From assembly GCA_027485995.1 (NCBI GenBank), contig JAIXPW010000090.1, forward strand, positions 1-36,123: a stretch of DNA of 36,123 nucleotides, read 5' to 3'. Position 1 is the stretch's first letter, and every line of letters starts with the position of its first letter. Both the position numbers and the translations under genes were made by a program. The DNA is from Verrucomicrobiaceae bacterium. GTDB lineage: Bacteria; Verrucomicrobiota; Verrucomicrobiia; Verrucomicrobiales; Akkermansiaceae. Below, in pieces: positions 8,503-18,072 of the stretch. The notes beneath the pieces are model-generated. The model had not been told where the DNA came from, did not search any database, and saw only the letters and a program-made list of their open reading frames with translations.

Positions 8503-9141
8503 TCAGTGCAGCAGCGCGTAGGCGAGGATGTTGGCGTTCACCTGCATCGAGTTCAGGATCTCGTTGCCACCGCAGCAGCAGCAGCCTTCGGTGTGTGAGG
8601 TGTCGTTGAGACCGTCGGGCGAGTAAACGACCACGATCTTGTTCTTGAGCGTGACGCCGCTCAGCTTCGACTCGGTGGAGCTGTGTGAGAGCTTGAGGTC
8701 CTTGATGCTGAAGATCGTCTTGTAGATGTCGTGATCCATCGGGATGTCCTTGAGCGAGTCGTTGCCGAAAAGCCGTTTGATCTCGCGCTCGAAGGCTCCT
8801 CGCCAGGCCTCGTTGGAGCAGGAGGCGGAGGCGAGCAGGAAGCCGCCGTTTTCGAGATACTTCTTCATGTTCTCCCGCTCCTGGTTGGTGAGGATGAAAT
8901 CCCCCTCGCCGGTCATGATGACGAAGGGAAACTTGAACAGTTCCTCGCCCGCGAGCTTCACCGGCTTGAAGCGGCGCTCGGTGGAGATGGAGGTCTTCTG
9001 CTGGACGGTGGTCAGGAATTCGTCGCTGAAGCACTTCGAGGTCTTGGTGCCGGCGTAGATGAGGTTGCCGCATTCCACGGCTCCCTCCTTGGCGAGGCCG
9101 CAGAGAGGCAGGGCGAGAAGGGTGATGAGGATGGCTTTCAT
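8503..9141 (-). CDS. Exported DUF4159 protein with a Cys-Cys-Cys-Cys motif
   Basis: A 212-residue protein with a signal peptide (MKAILITLLALPLCGLAKEG) and a DUF4159 body recognised by FPFVIMTGEGDFILTNQE, YLENGGFLLASASC and IPMDHDIY in the expected order. The fold resembles the glutamine-amidotransferase-like domains often found beside MoxR/VWA genes. Mature cysteines are at 24, 37, 108 and 187-190; the last four are consecutive (EGCCCCGGNE). This is unusual and suggests metal binding or disulfide chemistry. ATG at 9141 gives the best signal peptide; ATG at 9174 would overlap the upstream gene by eight bases. It sits between the coiled-coil membrane protein and the DsbD fusion, which makes the latter a plausible redox partner. 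Confidence 0.75.
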   Translation of the reverse strand: MKAILITLLALPLCGLAKEGAVECGNLIYAGTKTSKCFSDEFLTTVQQKTSISTERRFKPVKLAGEELFKFPFVIMTGEGDFILTNQERENMKKYLENGGFLLASASCSNEAWRGAFEREIKRLFGNDSLKDIPMDHDIYKTIFSIKDLKLSHSSTESKLSGVTLKNKIVVVYSPDGLNDTSHTEGCCCCGGNEILNSMQVNANILAYALLH

Positions 9142-9166
9142 GGTTGGAGATGGACGGGACTTGGAT

Positions 9167-11932
9167 TCATTCACCTGAGAAGTAGCGCTTCACCGCCGTG
9201 CGATAAATCTCGGGCACGGATTCGGCGTCGGGTGCGCCGGAGATGCCGCTGCGATCCTCGGTCTGCTTGATCCGGCCGGTTTCGGTGGTGGTGGGAAGTT
9301 GGGTGGCAGCTCGCGGATCCTTGGAATCTCCCTTGCCGGAGCCACCGAGGGACTCGGGTTGGAACTGCATGCGGTCCGGGCCGATGACGGGCAGCTCGGA
9401 CATCGGGAAACCCGGTGCGGCACTCCCGGTGGGTCCGGTGCCGCCCATTCCCATGCCGCCGCCGCCGAGGTTCTGGTTCGGAGTCATGCCGGGGTTCTGG
9501 CACATCAGGCCTTCGAGCAGTTGCTGCATCGTCTGGTTCACATCGGGCCTCGGGATCGAGAACTTCATGCACTGGCCCTTGCAGGCACTGGGAAAGGGGT
9601 TTGGAGGCTGCATGAGGGTTTCCAGCAGCGATCGTGCGAGCTCGGCATTCGTGAAGGCATCGTTCGAGGCCCCGTCGCGAGCATGCTTGGCGGCGGCGTC
9701 CATCACGCTGCCGGGATCGGAAAGCCGGAGCTGCCCGGCGAATTCAAGGGCGGAGTCCTTCATCTGCTGGAGCGCCGGGTCCTTGATCTCGTTGGCGCGG
9801 CTTTCAAGCTCCTGCACGAAGGCATCCAGCGCTTCACGGTTCTTCTGCTGGGTGTCCGCCAGAAGGGGCAGCTGGCGCTTGTTCTGATCGTTGCCGAGGG
9901 CGATTTCGCGCGCGATCGTCTGCATGCGTTTCACCAGCGATTGCTGGGTCTGGTAGATCTGCTGGAACTTCGCGGCCATCTCCAACAACTTCCCGGCCTC
10001 GGCGACCGATGAGGCATCCTTTTTGAGTTCGTCGAACTTCGGCTGCGCCTTTCCGAGTCGATCGCGCATCTGCTGGACCGCCTGCTTCTGGGCGTCCGCT
10101 GAGGCCTTCGAATCAAACTTTTCGAGATCCGCGACGTTTTCATGGGTCGGAGCGGCAGCTTCCTCGGCGAGAGCCTTGAGTCGCTTCTCGAGTTCGAAGG
10201 CGGGGAAGTCCTTGGCGAGCTGGTCCAACAACTCGGCCGCCTCGCGATGCGCCTTCAAGGCATTCTCGCGGGCCTTGGCGACGGCATCGGCATCCTTGCT
10301 GTCGATCGCCTTGTCCAACTGATCAAGCGATTCGCGGGCCTTCTGGCGGGCGCGTTCGATCGCCTGAAAGCGTGCGGAAAACTCCCGCAGCGTGGTCTTT
10401 TCACGGATCCGCGCGGCGTAGTCCTCCTCGGCAATGATCTGGATGCGGGCAATGCCCGAGGTGCCCTGGCCGAGAAGCGATGGATTGTGATCGGAACCTT
10501 CGACGAAGAGCTCGATGGTCTGTCCGACCTGCAAGCCGAGAGCGGCGAGGTCGAGCCCGCCCTTGACTGGAAACTCGCGGGTCTTGGTCAGTCCGCTGGC
10601 GAGCAGTTGGGATCGATCGCGGAAGCCGGAAAGCGTCCGCACGAGCTGGATCCGGGAAAGCCCGGTGTCATCGGTGGCACGGGCATCGATCGGGATATTG
10701 GACCGCGGCGTGGCGAGGAGCATCGGCGGGGGTGAAACGAGATCGATGACGGGTGCCAGGTCCGGAAGGGCTTTCAGGCCGAGTTCCGAGGGCTTCGCGC
10801 TGGCCGTACCACGGACATCGCGGATGATGGCGGAAAGTTTCCCGGAAGAGGTGGCCGTGAAGGTGAAGCGGGCGGTGTGACCGTTGACCTCGCCCTGGAC
10901 TTCGGTGGGCACGGGCTCGGCGGTGCCGCTGCGGGCGGGCGTGAGGTTCAGCAGGGCGGAGCCAAGCGGACGATTGGAAGTCAGCTCGAGCACGATGGAG
11001 GAGCCTTCCGGGGCGGAGATTTCATTGGTGTCCAGCGGGCCCCGGGTCGCGGTCAGGCCCATGTAGGCGGGCGGTGTGATCTCCAGGGTGCCCGCTAGAA
11101 CGTTCGGCTGAAGGAGCACATCGACACTCACCCAGGGAGAGCGTGCCTTGCCGCAGGCGAAGGCGACCTCGATGGGATTCGTGACCCCGTCGAACTGGTG
11201 GGAAAAGCGGTTGGTGGATTCGCGCGACACCTGCAGGCGGCGGACTTCCGTTGAGCCGGGTTGGCGGAGCAGGCATTCGACCGGTTGATCGGGCGTGGCA
11301 CCGGTCAAGGTGCAGGTCATGAGCAGGTCGTCACCGTAGATCACCGCAGGCGATGGCGGGGTGACTGCAAACTGGAAGCGGCTCCAGGGAGGAAGGTCTG
11401 AAGCGGGATGCAGCAGGCGATGGCAGGCGGTATCGAAGGGCTGCGGGGCGAGGCCGCGAAAGGCCAGCACGGCGGCAGCGGCCAGAATCAGGGCGATTGC
11501 CCCGCGTTTCAGCCAGGGCCACGGAAGCGAGTGTTTCAGGGGCAGCACATCAAGGGCGGCGGCGGCTTCGTCCAGGCTGCGTTTCGAAAGGAGGGAGGCA
11601 AGTGGAGTCCCGGCCGCGGCGGGATCCAGGGCCAGAGCGGCGGCGATCGGACGTCGAGGCGAGGCGAGTGCGGCGTCGGCCAGATCGGCTCCCCGACGAC
11701 GGGAAAGTCTGAACGCCGAGACCAGCCCCCAAAGGGCCACGAGGATCATCACGGATAGACCGAGTTTCACCAGCCAGAGTCGTCCGGCTGGCTCCTGGGC
11801 GAGTGCCAGATCGAGTCCGATCATCGCGAGACCCACGAACCCTGCGAGGGCGAGCAGTCCCAGAAGGATCGCGGTCAACCGGCCGGCACGATGACGGCGG
11901 CGGAAGCGGGTGAGTTGTTGTTGGAAAGTCAC
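9167..11932 (-). CDS. Large membrane-anchored coiled-coil protein, DUF4175-like
   Basis: A 921-residue protein with two N-terminal transmembrane segments (about 20-45 and 55-75) and a third near 143-162. A beta-rich extracytoplasmic region follows (about 170-500, with GTLEITPPAYMGL). A long highly charged helical/coiled-coil stretch runs from about 505 to 725 (REFSARFQAIERARQKARES), and the tail is Gly/Met-rich near 820-835. This order matches the DUF4175-type proteins that accompany MoxR/VWA operons; the family name is my inference. No catalytic motif is seen, so a structural or scaffolding role in the cell envelope is likely. It starts 12 bases after the preceding VWA gene and ends just before the DUF4159 gene. 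Confidence 0.7.
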   Translation of the reverse strand: MTFQQQLTRFRRRHRAGRLTAILLGLLALAGFVGLAMIGLDLALAQEPAGRLWLVKLGLSVMILVALWGLVSAFRLSRRRGADLADAALASPRRPIAAALALDPAAAGTPLASLLSKRSLDEAAAALDVLPLKHSLPWPWLKRGAIALILAAAAVLAFRGLAPQPFDTACHRLLHPASDLPPWSRFQFAVTPPSPAVIYGDDLLMTCTLTGATPDQPVECLLRQPGSTEVRRLQVSRESTNRFSHQFDGVTNPIEVAFACGKARSPWVSVDVLLQPNVLAGTLEITPPAYMGLTATRGPLDTNEISAPEGSSIVLELTSNRPLGSALLNLTPARSGTAEPVPTEVQGEVNGHTARFTFTATSSGKLSAIIRDVRGTASAKPSELGLKALPDLAPVIDLVSPPPMLLATPRSNIPIDARATDDTGLSRIQLVRTLSGFRDRSQLLASGLTKTREFPVKGGLDLAALGLQVGQTIELFVEGSDHNPSLLGQGTSGIARIQIIAEEDYAARIREKTTLREFSARFQAIERARQKARESLDQLDKAIDSKDADAVAKARENALKAHREAAELLDQLAKDFPAFELEKRLKALAEEAAAPTHENVADLEKFDSKASADAQKQAVQQMRDRLGKAQPKFDELKKDASSVAEAGKLLEMAAKFQQIYQTQQSLVKRMQTIAREIALGNDQNKRQLPLLADTQQKNREALDAFVQELESRANEIKDPALQQMKDSALEFAGQLRLSDPGSVMDAAAKHARDGASNDAFTNAELARSLLETLMQPPNPFPSACKGQCMKFSIPRPDVNQTMQQLLEGLMCQNPGMTPNQNLGGGGMGMGGTGPTGSAAPGFPMSELPVIGPDRMQFQPESLGGSGKGDSKDPRAATQLPTTTETGRIKQTEDRSGISGAPDAESVPEIYRTAVKRYFSGE

Positions 11933-11944
11933 GGCAGCGGGCGG

Positions 11945-14149
11945 TTAGACAAGTCCCTGGCGTCGGCGCAGGAACCATTCGGAGGCAGGAAGGAAGGAAA
12001 GGCAGATGGCGACCCAGGCCTTGTCCCAACTGGGTTGCCAGACGGCCCCGGACTCGATGGTGGCTGGAGCGGTGGCGTGGAGTCGTTCTTGGAGGAAGGC
12101 GGCGAATTGAGTCGGAGCAATGACCTGCCCGCCGGTGCTTTCCGAAAGCTGGGCGAGAAACGCAGGGTCAGGGGAAAGATCGTCCATTTCGCCCGGTGCG
12201 GCGGGGACGACGAGTTCGGCCTCGGGAGTGGGCGGGGCCTGGGGCCGCGAGTCCAGCAGGGAAAGGCGCCAGACGCCGGGCTGGGAAGGTGTGACGGTGG
12301 CCTGCCAATGCGGACGACCGGAAGGATCCGCCACCTGGGCGGGGGTGATGTCCAGTGGCTTGTCTCCTTCACGGGTCAGACGCAGCCTCGGGGCGGGTGC
12401 CGGCAGGGAACCGCGGTAGGAGATGGAGACTGCCACCGGCTGCCCGACCTCGCCTTGAAGCGAGGCGAGGTGGAGGGAGAAATCCTGACCCGGCAGGAAC
12501 TCGGAGTAGGAGGCCATCCACTGGATCAACTGGGTCCAGAAGTCCTCATACATGTTTCCAAGCTCGCGTGCCTCCGGATAAAAATCCCATTTCCAGAGTC
12601 CGTCGCCATTCGCCAGACCGGTCACGCCTTGTCCGTATCGACGCACCAGGAGTGCCGGAAATTTCCCCGAGCTGCCAGGTGCCAAACCATCGGCGAGGAT
12701 GCGGGTGAATGGCTTCACTGCCAGCACGGCGCGACCGTCCTTGAGCGGTGGCAGGGAGGTCCAGACGGAGGCGTTCGGGGCGGGAAGGGACTCGCCGAAG
12801 AGACCCGCCGCCTCGCCCTCGGCATTGGGGGTGAAGCGGAACTCGGAAGAGCTGGTGTTGGCCCAGGTCACCGGCTCCAGAGGTTCGAGTCCTGCAACGT
12901 CCGCCGTGGTGGGCTTGCCGCGTGAAAACAGCACCGCTCCGCCGTGGTCGCGGACGTAGGTGCGCAGGGCGTCCAACCGGGCTGGGGTGAGAAAGGCATC
13001 GATGTTCTTCCCGAAGATGATCAGGTCATAGCGGGAAAGCTCCTCCAGCGTTTCGGGAAACACCGCCTGCGCGGTTTCAGCCGGAGCGGCGGAATCGGAG
13101 TCGATGCGGAAGTAGCGCTGCTCGGAAAGCCGGTGGACCGAGTGCACCTCCATGTGCTTCTGCTGGCGGAGGAGCTGGGCGAGGAACTTCGAATCCCAGT
13201 AGGGCGCGCCTTCCGCCAGGAAGACACGGGTCTTGGAGGTAAGCACGTGAATCGAAACCTGTCCGGAATTGTTGCCCGGGCGGGCCTCGCCATCCTGCAC
13301 GGGAGTTGAGATCGTCCATCGGCTGCTGACGGCAGGAGAGGGCACCTCGAACGTGAAGTAGGCCGGCTTGGATTCTGTTAGATCGACCGTTTGCCTGGCG
13401 ATTTCCTTACCTGCCGCGTCTGCAAGGGTGAGGGTGGGTCTGAGGATTCCGGGACCGGTCAGGGTGAGGGCCACAGGGACCCGCACTGTTTGTCCGGCGA
13501 AGACGTGGATCGTGGGTCGCACCACGCGGAGGGTGAGGTCGGCGATGGGCTCGTGGGTGCCGAGAGCAAGGGTGTGGACTGGAACCTCCCGGGCTCGCGC
13601 ACGCAGGGCGAGGGCTTCGAGGGTGCCGGTCTGTGGGGTCTCGGTCTGACGCCCATCGCTCAGGACCAGGATGCCAGCGGGGGATTCACCGGCTGCGGAG
13701 CTTTCCTGGAACACGGCTTCGACGGCGCTCAGGATCTTCGATCCCTTGCCATCTGCTTGTTGCGGCAGCGGGCCGTCTGGATGGATGGACTCATCAAATG
13801 CATGGAGCCGCAGGGGAAGGTCGGCGGACTTCGCCTCGCGTTGCGCCAGCGCGGCCATTTCACGTGCGGCCTCGTAACGGGTGGACGCGCCATCGGGACG
13901 GGCCATCGAGGCGGAACAGTCGGTTAGAACGACCCACGGGCGCTGGGTCTGGTCGGTGGGCTTCGTCCATTTCCCCGGGTTGACCAGGAGGATGGCGAGG
14001 CCGCCAAGAAGCAGCGCGCGCAGGCCTGACAGCAAGGCCCGCCGTGGCAGAGGCAGACCCCGGGTGGAACGCCATGACAGCGCGAGTCCGGCCAGCACTC
14101 CGACGATCAGGAGTGGCAGCAGCCAGGGCAATGGAAGCGGCGGATTCAC
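11945..14149 (-). CDS. Membrane VWA-domain protein (second VWA protein of the operon)
   Basis: A 734-residue protein with two N-terminal transmembrane helices (about 8-25 and 37-57), then a von Willebrand A domain with MIDAS motif D77-C-S79-A-S81 (VVLTDCSASM) and the downstream ILVLSDGRQT. A middle region resembles glutamine-amidotransferase-like domains (YDLIIFGKNID, LRTYVRDHGGAVLFSRGKP). A final hydrophobic segment lies close to the C-terminus (WVAICLSFLPASEWFL). The layout matches the BatB/YegM-like large VWA proteins of MoxR operons, which bind a divalent ion and protein partners. It begins six bases after the BatA-type gene. A CTGTTAGA octamer at 13375 and two CGGTTAGA variants (11942, 13921) lie within it. 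Confidence 0.8.
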   Translation of the reverse strand: MNPPLPLPWLLPLLIVGVLAGLALSWRSTRGLPLPRRALLSGLRALLLGGLAILLVNPGKWTKPTDQTQRPWVVLTDCSASMARPDGASTRYEAAREMAALAQREAKSADLPLRLHAFDESIHPDGPLPQQADGKGSKILSAVEAVFQESSAAGESPAGILVLSDGRQTETPQTGTLEALALRARAREVPVHTLALGTHEPIADLTLRVVRPTIHVFAGQTVRVPVALTLTGPGILRPTLTLADAAGKEIARQTVDLTESKPAYFTFEVPSPAVSSRWTISTPVQDGEARPGNNSGQVSIHVLTSKTRVFLAEGAPYWDSKFLAQLLRQQKHMEVHSVHRLSEQRYFRIDSDSAAPAETAQAVFPETLEELSRYDLIIFGKNIDAFLTPARLDALRTYVRDHGGAVLFSRGKPTTADVAGLEPLEPVTWANTSSSEFRFTPNAEGEAAGLFGESLPAPNASVWTSLPPLKDGRAVLAVKPFTRILADGLAPGSSGKFPALLVRRYGQGVTGLANGDGLWKWDFYPEARELGNMYEDFWTQLIQWMASYSEFLPGQDFSLHLASLQGEVGQPVAVSISYRGSLPAPAPRLRLTREGDKPLDITPAQVADPSGRPHWQATVTPSQPGVWRLSLLDSRPQAPPTPEAELVVPAAPGEMDDLSPDPAFLAQLSESTGGQVIAPTQFAAFLQERLHATAPATIESGAVWQPSWDKAWVAICLSFLPASEWFLRRRQGLV

Positions 14150-14155
14150 GGCAGG

Positions 14156-16174
14156 TCAGGAGGATTTCGGCGCGGATGAGTTGGCGAGAAGCGGCTCGAC
14201 GAGGAGGGCGATCAGGGCAAGGCCGACGAGCCAGGGCCAAAGCGGAAGTCCATGGTCGAGGGCGGCGGCACGCGCCAATGATTCGCGCGGCTGGACAGCC
14301 CCGCCCGGAAGGAAGGACGGCACCTCCGGGAGGGCCCGCAGGTCGGATTCGGATTCGGGGAAATTGACGATCGAGTAGTGGACTGGTTGCCCGGACACCA
14401 GCCAGGTGTGGATGCCCGGTGCGGCAGGGAGCGGGCTGCGCCACAGTGGACCGGTGGGGCCGGAACCCTGCTCGAGGGCCAGAGGTTTTCCGGATGGGCC
14501 AGTCAAGGCGAGGGTGGTGGCCTGGGAAGGATCGGAGGGTGACCACGATGGCAGGGCCCCGGGCTCCAGGGAGAAGTCATCCGCTCCCGACTTTGGCCGC
14601 GAGTGAAGGACAAGCTCGGCGAAGGCGGGCAGGAAACAGGAGCGGGTGGTCCAGTCGCCCGCTGCGGGATCCAGCGGCAGATTGCAAAGCAGCACGGGAG
14701 CCGCAGTGGTGGGAAACGAAACGAGGGCCGGCTTGCCATCGTTGAAGCGGCCCAACAGCACCCCCTTCGAAACCACGCTCTCGGGCAGCCGCAGACGCCG
14801 GCGTGTGACCCCGGCCAGCGGGTTTCCAAACTCCCCGGAGGCGAACAACTTGAACACCGGGCTGCCCTCCACCGGCGAGGCCTGCCATCCTTCCGGGCGG
14901 GCATCGAGGGTCAGCAAGCCGTCGGCTGCGTCCGCAGTGCTGCCTGTTAGATCGGCGAGGGACTTCGCGGAGCAACCGGCACCTGGAAGTACGAGGATGG
15001 TCGTACCACGGAGCGCGAGCTTCCGCAGTTGTTCGGAAGCATCGCCATTCCAGGCAGGGACGAGGAGGAAATCGCAGGGAGGTGGATTGGCCGCGTCGGG
15101 GCAGTCGATGGCGTCGAGCCAGGGCAGGGCGTCGGCGAGGGAGCGAGCGACCTTTGACTCCGGCGCTGTGGCGGGCGCGGCGACGGCGAGGCGCAGGGAT
15201 TCGCGCACCCTCAAGGCCAGGTAGCGGCGGTCGTCGGAGGGAAAGGCATCCCCATCGAGGGCGGCGGTCAGGGCCAGCAGTCCGGCACCCGGACAGCGGA
15301 CAGTGAAGGCGGTTTCGGCATCGCCCCAGGCCGGAAGATCCACGGGTTGCGATTGATGGGAGCCACCGGCATCGAGGGACAGCACCGGGCGGCGGGCCTC
15401 GCCGGAGAAATTCCTCACCCGGCAGAGCAGGGTGCATTCCTGACCCGCCACGGGCTCGGCGGGCGTGGCGATGAGAGAGGTGATGGCCAGGTTCGGGGCT
15501 TCCTCTCGAGTCACCGAAATGCTGCGCACGTTGACGTCCGGAGGGACCTCGGCCTGAACGGATTTCCAGGCGCTGGCTTGAAAATCGGAAATGACGACGA
15601 GCTCTTTCCGGCCACGACCGATCATGCACTGGCGCAGGGCCAGTTCCCAGGCGCGGGCCACGGCACCGGCTTCATGGCGGGTGCCGGATTGAAGCAGCGA
15701 CTCTGTTAGAAAGCCGCGGTTGGTGGCGGGTTCGGGAAAGATGGAGGAAGGCTCGGCATCGATCCACACGATGTTGGAGGCATCCGGACGCAGGGAGTCG
15801 AGCGCCTCGCGAGCGGCGACGATGGCCGACTCGAAGCGGCTGGCAGCTCCATCGCGCGCGGCCATGGACGCGGAGCGGTCCACCAGCAGGATGACGGTGC
15901 GCTGTTCACCGGGCAATGGAGCACTTTTCGACAGAAGCAGCGGGCCGAGGAAGGCGGCCGCGAGGGCCGCGATGGCGAGCGTGCGCAGGATCAGCAGCAG
16001 CCAGTCCTTCGGCTTGCGGAAGCGGGCCGTGCGGCGGACCACCTTCTGGAGGAACTCGATGTTGGAAAAGCGGTAGGCCGGTGGTCGCGTCCTGGAAAGC
16101 AGGTGCACGAGCAGCGGCAGGCCGGCGAGGGCGAGCAGCGGCAGCAGCCAGGGCGATTGGAGGAACAGGCTCAT
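14156..16174 (-). CDS. BatA-type VWA membrane protein
   Basis: A 672-residue protein. The N-terminus (SPWLLPLLALAGLPLLVHLL, then a second hydrophobic segment near 57-82) is the BatA double-transmembrane signature with its basic RFRKPKDW loop. It is followed by a VWA domain with the MIDAS D99-R-S101-A-S103 (LLVDRSASM). A long beta-rich extracytoplasmic part follows, and a C-terminal transmembrane helix (WPWLVGLALIALLVEPLL). Bat proteins were named for aerotolerance in Bacteroides; in general they work with MoxR ATPases in envelope assembly or stress tolerance. It directly abuts the DUF58 stop codon (no gap). Two CTGTTAGA octamers (14944, 15703) fall in it. Confidence 0.85.
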   Translation of the reverse strand: MSLFLQSPWLLPLLALAGLPLLVHLLSRTRPPAYRFSNIEFLQKVVRRTARFRKPKDWLLLILRTLAIAALAAAFLGPLLLSKSAPLPGEQRTVILLVDRSASMAARDGAASRFESAIVAAREALDSLRPDASNIVWIDAEPSSIFPEPATNRGFLTESLLQSGTRHEAGAVARAWELALRQCMIGRGRKELVVISDFQASAWKSVQAEVPPDVNVRSISVTREEAPNLAITSLIATPAEPVAGQECTLLCRVRNFSGEARRPVLSLDAGGSHQSQPVDLPAWGDAETAFTVRCPGAGLLALTAALDGDAFPSDDRRYLALRVRESLRLAVAAPATAPESKVARSLADALPWLDAIDCPDAANPPPCDFLLVPAWNGDASEQLRKLALRGTTILVLPGAGCSAKSLADLTGSTADAADGLLTLDARPEGWQASPVEGSPVFKLFASGEFGNPLAGVTRRRLRLPESVVSKGVLLGRFNDGKPALVSFPTTAAPVLLCNLPLDPAAGDWTTRSCFLPAFAELVLHSRPKSGADDFSLEPGALPSWSPSDPSQATTLALTGPSGKPLALEQGSGPTGPLWRSPLPAAPGIHTWLVSGQPVHYSIVNFPESESDLRALPEVPSFLPGGAVQPRESLARAAALDHGLPLWPWLVGLALIALLVEPLLANSSAPKSS

Positions 16175-17056
16175 CTAGTGGCGGAACCGATCAAAGAGGG
16201 AGAAGTAGGACTCATTGGTGGGGGCAAGCGCATAGTCCACGCGGCGACCTGCGGCGAGGGCCCGGAGGGTGCGGCTGTGGGCGAGCATTTCCTGCTTCCA
16301 TGCCTCGCGCAGGGCCTGTGGGTGGACGGTGAGATGGGAGTCGTTCTCCATGTCCACAAAGCGGGAAAGGCCGCGATTTTCGAGGTCGAGTTCGGCCGGA
16401 TCGAGAACGTGGAAGAGGTGGATGCGGAAGCCGCGGTGAAGGTAGGGATTGAGCGCGGTGAAAAGCCGGGCGGGATCCGCAAACAGGTCGGAGAGGATCA
16501 CCAGGGTGCCCCGCCGTTTCAGGAGAGGGTGGGCGCGGTGGAGCACTTCCGGTAGATCGGTGGGGGCCCCGGCGGTGGTCGTTTCCAGGGTGGTCATCAC
16601 GTCGTGCAGGTGGCGTCGGGTCGAGCCCGGCGGCAGATGCTTGCGGATGCCCTGATCGAAAAGGGTGAGCGACACCCGGTCGTTCTTCGACGTGACCAGC
16701 CAGGCCAGGCAGGCGGCGAAGAACGAGGCGTATTCCAGCTTGGAAAGCCGCTCGCTTTTTTCCGGAAAGGCCATCGAGGCCGAGGCATCGAGGAAGAGAT
16801 GGCATTCCAGATTCGTCTCCTGCTCGAAGGTGCGGAGGAAGAGCTTGTCGTTGCGGGCGAAAACCCGCCAGTCCACCTGCGAGAGATCATCGCCCGGAAC
16901 ATACTGGCGGAACTCGTGGAACTCGATGGAGGCCCCTCGCTGCTTCGAACGATGGCGGCCGGACAGATAGCCCTCTACCATCGACTTGGCCCCGAACTCG
17001 TAGTTCCGGAGCCGACGGATGTCGTCGGGAGTGAGGAATTTGTAAGCGGTGGTCAT
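16175..17056 (-). CDS. DUF58 domain protein (VWA-like MoxR partner)
   Basis: A 293-residue protein without transmembrane segments. It has the DUF58 core signature with HEFRQYVPGDDLSQVDWRVF at 47-66 and a VWA-type MIDAS D90-A-S92-A-S94. DUF58 proteins are almost always encoded next to MoxR ATPases and are thought to be their cytoplasmic partner or substrate. ATG at 17056 overlaps the moxR stop in an ATGA arrangement, which supports this start and suggests translational coupling; the open frame runs another 174 bases upstream but only inside moxR. Length is normal for the family. Confidence 0.9.
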   Translation of the reverse strand: MTTAYKFLTPDDIRRLRNYEFGAKSMVEGYLSGRHRSKQRGASIEFHEFRQYVPGDDLSQVDWRVFARNDKLFLRTFEQETNLECHLFLDASASMAFPEKSERLSKLEYASFFAACLAWLVTSKNDRVSLTLFDQGIRKHLPPGSTRRHLHDVMTTLETTTAGAPTDLPEVLHRAHPLLKRRGTLVILSDLFADPARLFTALNPYLHRGFRIHLFHVLDPAELDLENRGLSRFVDMENDSHLTVHPQALREAWKQEMLAHSRTLRALAAGRRVDYALAPTNESYFSLFDRFRH

Positions 17057-18048
17057 GCGCCGACGAGCTTCGACACGATCTGATCGACGGTGATGCCTTC
17101 GCCGGTGGCGTTGTAGTTGGCGATCACCCGGTGGCGCAGGATCGGCAGGGCGACCGCGCGGACCTCCTCGATGGAGGCGGATGAGCGGCCGCGCAGCAGC
17201 GCCAGGGCGCGACAGGCGCGGGCGAGGCACTGGGAGGCACGAGGGCCGGCCCCGTAGGAAACGTAGTTCTTCACCGCGGCGGTGGCGTGCGGAGAGTCCG
17301 GCCGGGTGGAGTGGACGATCTTGAGGATTTCCTGGATCACGGGCTCGGGGAGCGGCACGTCGTGGACCGCGTCCTGAAGGGCGAGAACCCCTTCGGCATC
17401 GAGAAGGACGGACGCCGAGATGCTGTCCCGTCCGGTGGTGCGGTGGATGATCTGGGCCTCCTCCTCGAGAGTTGGGTAGCCAATGTTGAGCTGGAAGAAA
17501 AAGCGGTCGAGCTGGGCTTCCGGCAGCGGGTAGGTTCCTTCGTGTTCGATCGGGTTCTGGGTGGCGAAGACGATGAAGGGTTCCTCGAGACGGCGCGTCT
17601 GGCCGTTCACGGTGACCTGTTTTTCCTGCATGGCCTCCAGCAAGGCGGCCTGGGTCTTCGGCGGGGTGCGGTTGATTTCGTCGGCGAGCAGGAGGTTGGT
17701 GAAAACGGGACCTGGGACGAACTGGAACTCACGGTTGCCGTCCGCGGAGTTTTGAAGGATCTCCGAGCCGACGATGTCGGTGGGCATCAGATCCGGAGTG
17801 AACTGGATGCGCTGGAACTTCAGTCCGAGGATTCGGCCCAGGGTGGAAACGAGCAGGGTTTTTGCGAGGCCGGGAACGCCGACCAGCAGGCAGTGGCCCT
17901 TGCAAAGCAGCGAAGTGAGGAGCTGCTCGACGATCTCGTCCTGACCGACAATGACACGGGCGGTTTCCTGACGCACGGCGGCGACGGTTTCCTGAAGCTT
18001 GTCCCACTGGGCGGCGGCGGATTCGGGAGGAGAGGCGGAGGTGGACAT
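17053..18048 (-). CDS. MoxR-family AAA+ ATPase
   Basis: A 331-residue ATPase. Walker A is GVPGLAKT at 57-64, Walker B LLLADE at 119-124 followed by INRTPPKTQAALLEAMQE, and the sensor-type ATQNP and LDRFFF segments are present, all typical of the AAA_3 (MoxR) family. MoxR ATPases act as chaperone-like partners of VWA proteins, helping maturation or metal insertion. Its genes downstream encode exactly such partners. It starts 24 bases after the 966-residue exported protein; I see no Shine-Dalgarno sequence upstream of the ATG. Confidence 0.92.
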   Translation of the reverse strand: MSTSASPPESAAAQWDKLQETVAAVRQETARVIVGQDEIVEQLLTSLLCKGHCLLVGVPGLAKTLLVSTLGRILGLKFQRIQFTPDLMPTDIVGSEILQNSADGNREFQFVPGPVFTNLLLADEINRTPPKTQAALLEAMQEKQVTVNGQTRRLEEPFIVFATQNPIEHEGTYPLPEAQLDRFFFQLNIGYPTLEEEAQIIHRTTGRDSISASVLLDAEGVLALQDAVHDVPLPEPVIQEILKIVHSTRPDSPHATAAVKNYVSYGAGPRASQCLARACRALALLRGRSSASIEEVRAVALPILRHRVIANYNATGEGITVDQIVSKLVGA

Positions 18049-18072
18049 GGTGAGGTGGGATGAGGGTGGAGT

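Noticed and set aside
12882..12898. GGTTCGAGTCC resembling a tRNA T-loop
   Set aside because: It lies within the VWA gene in a conserved frame, with no acceptor stem or anticodon arm around it.
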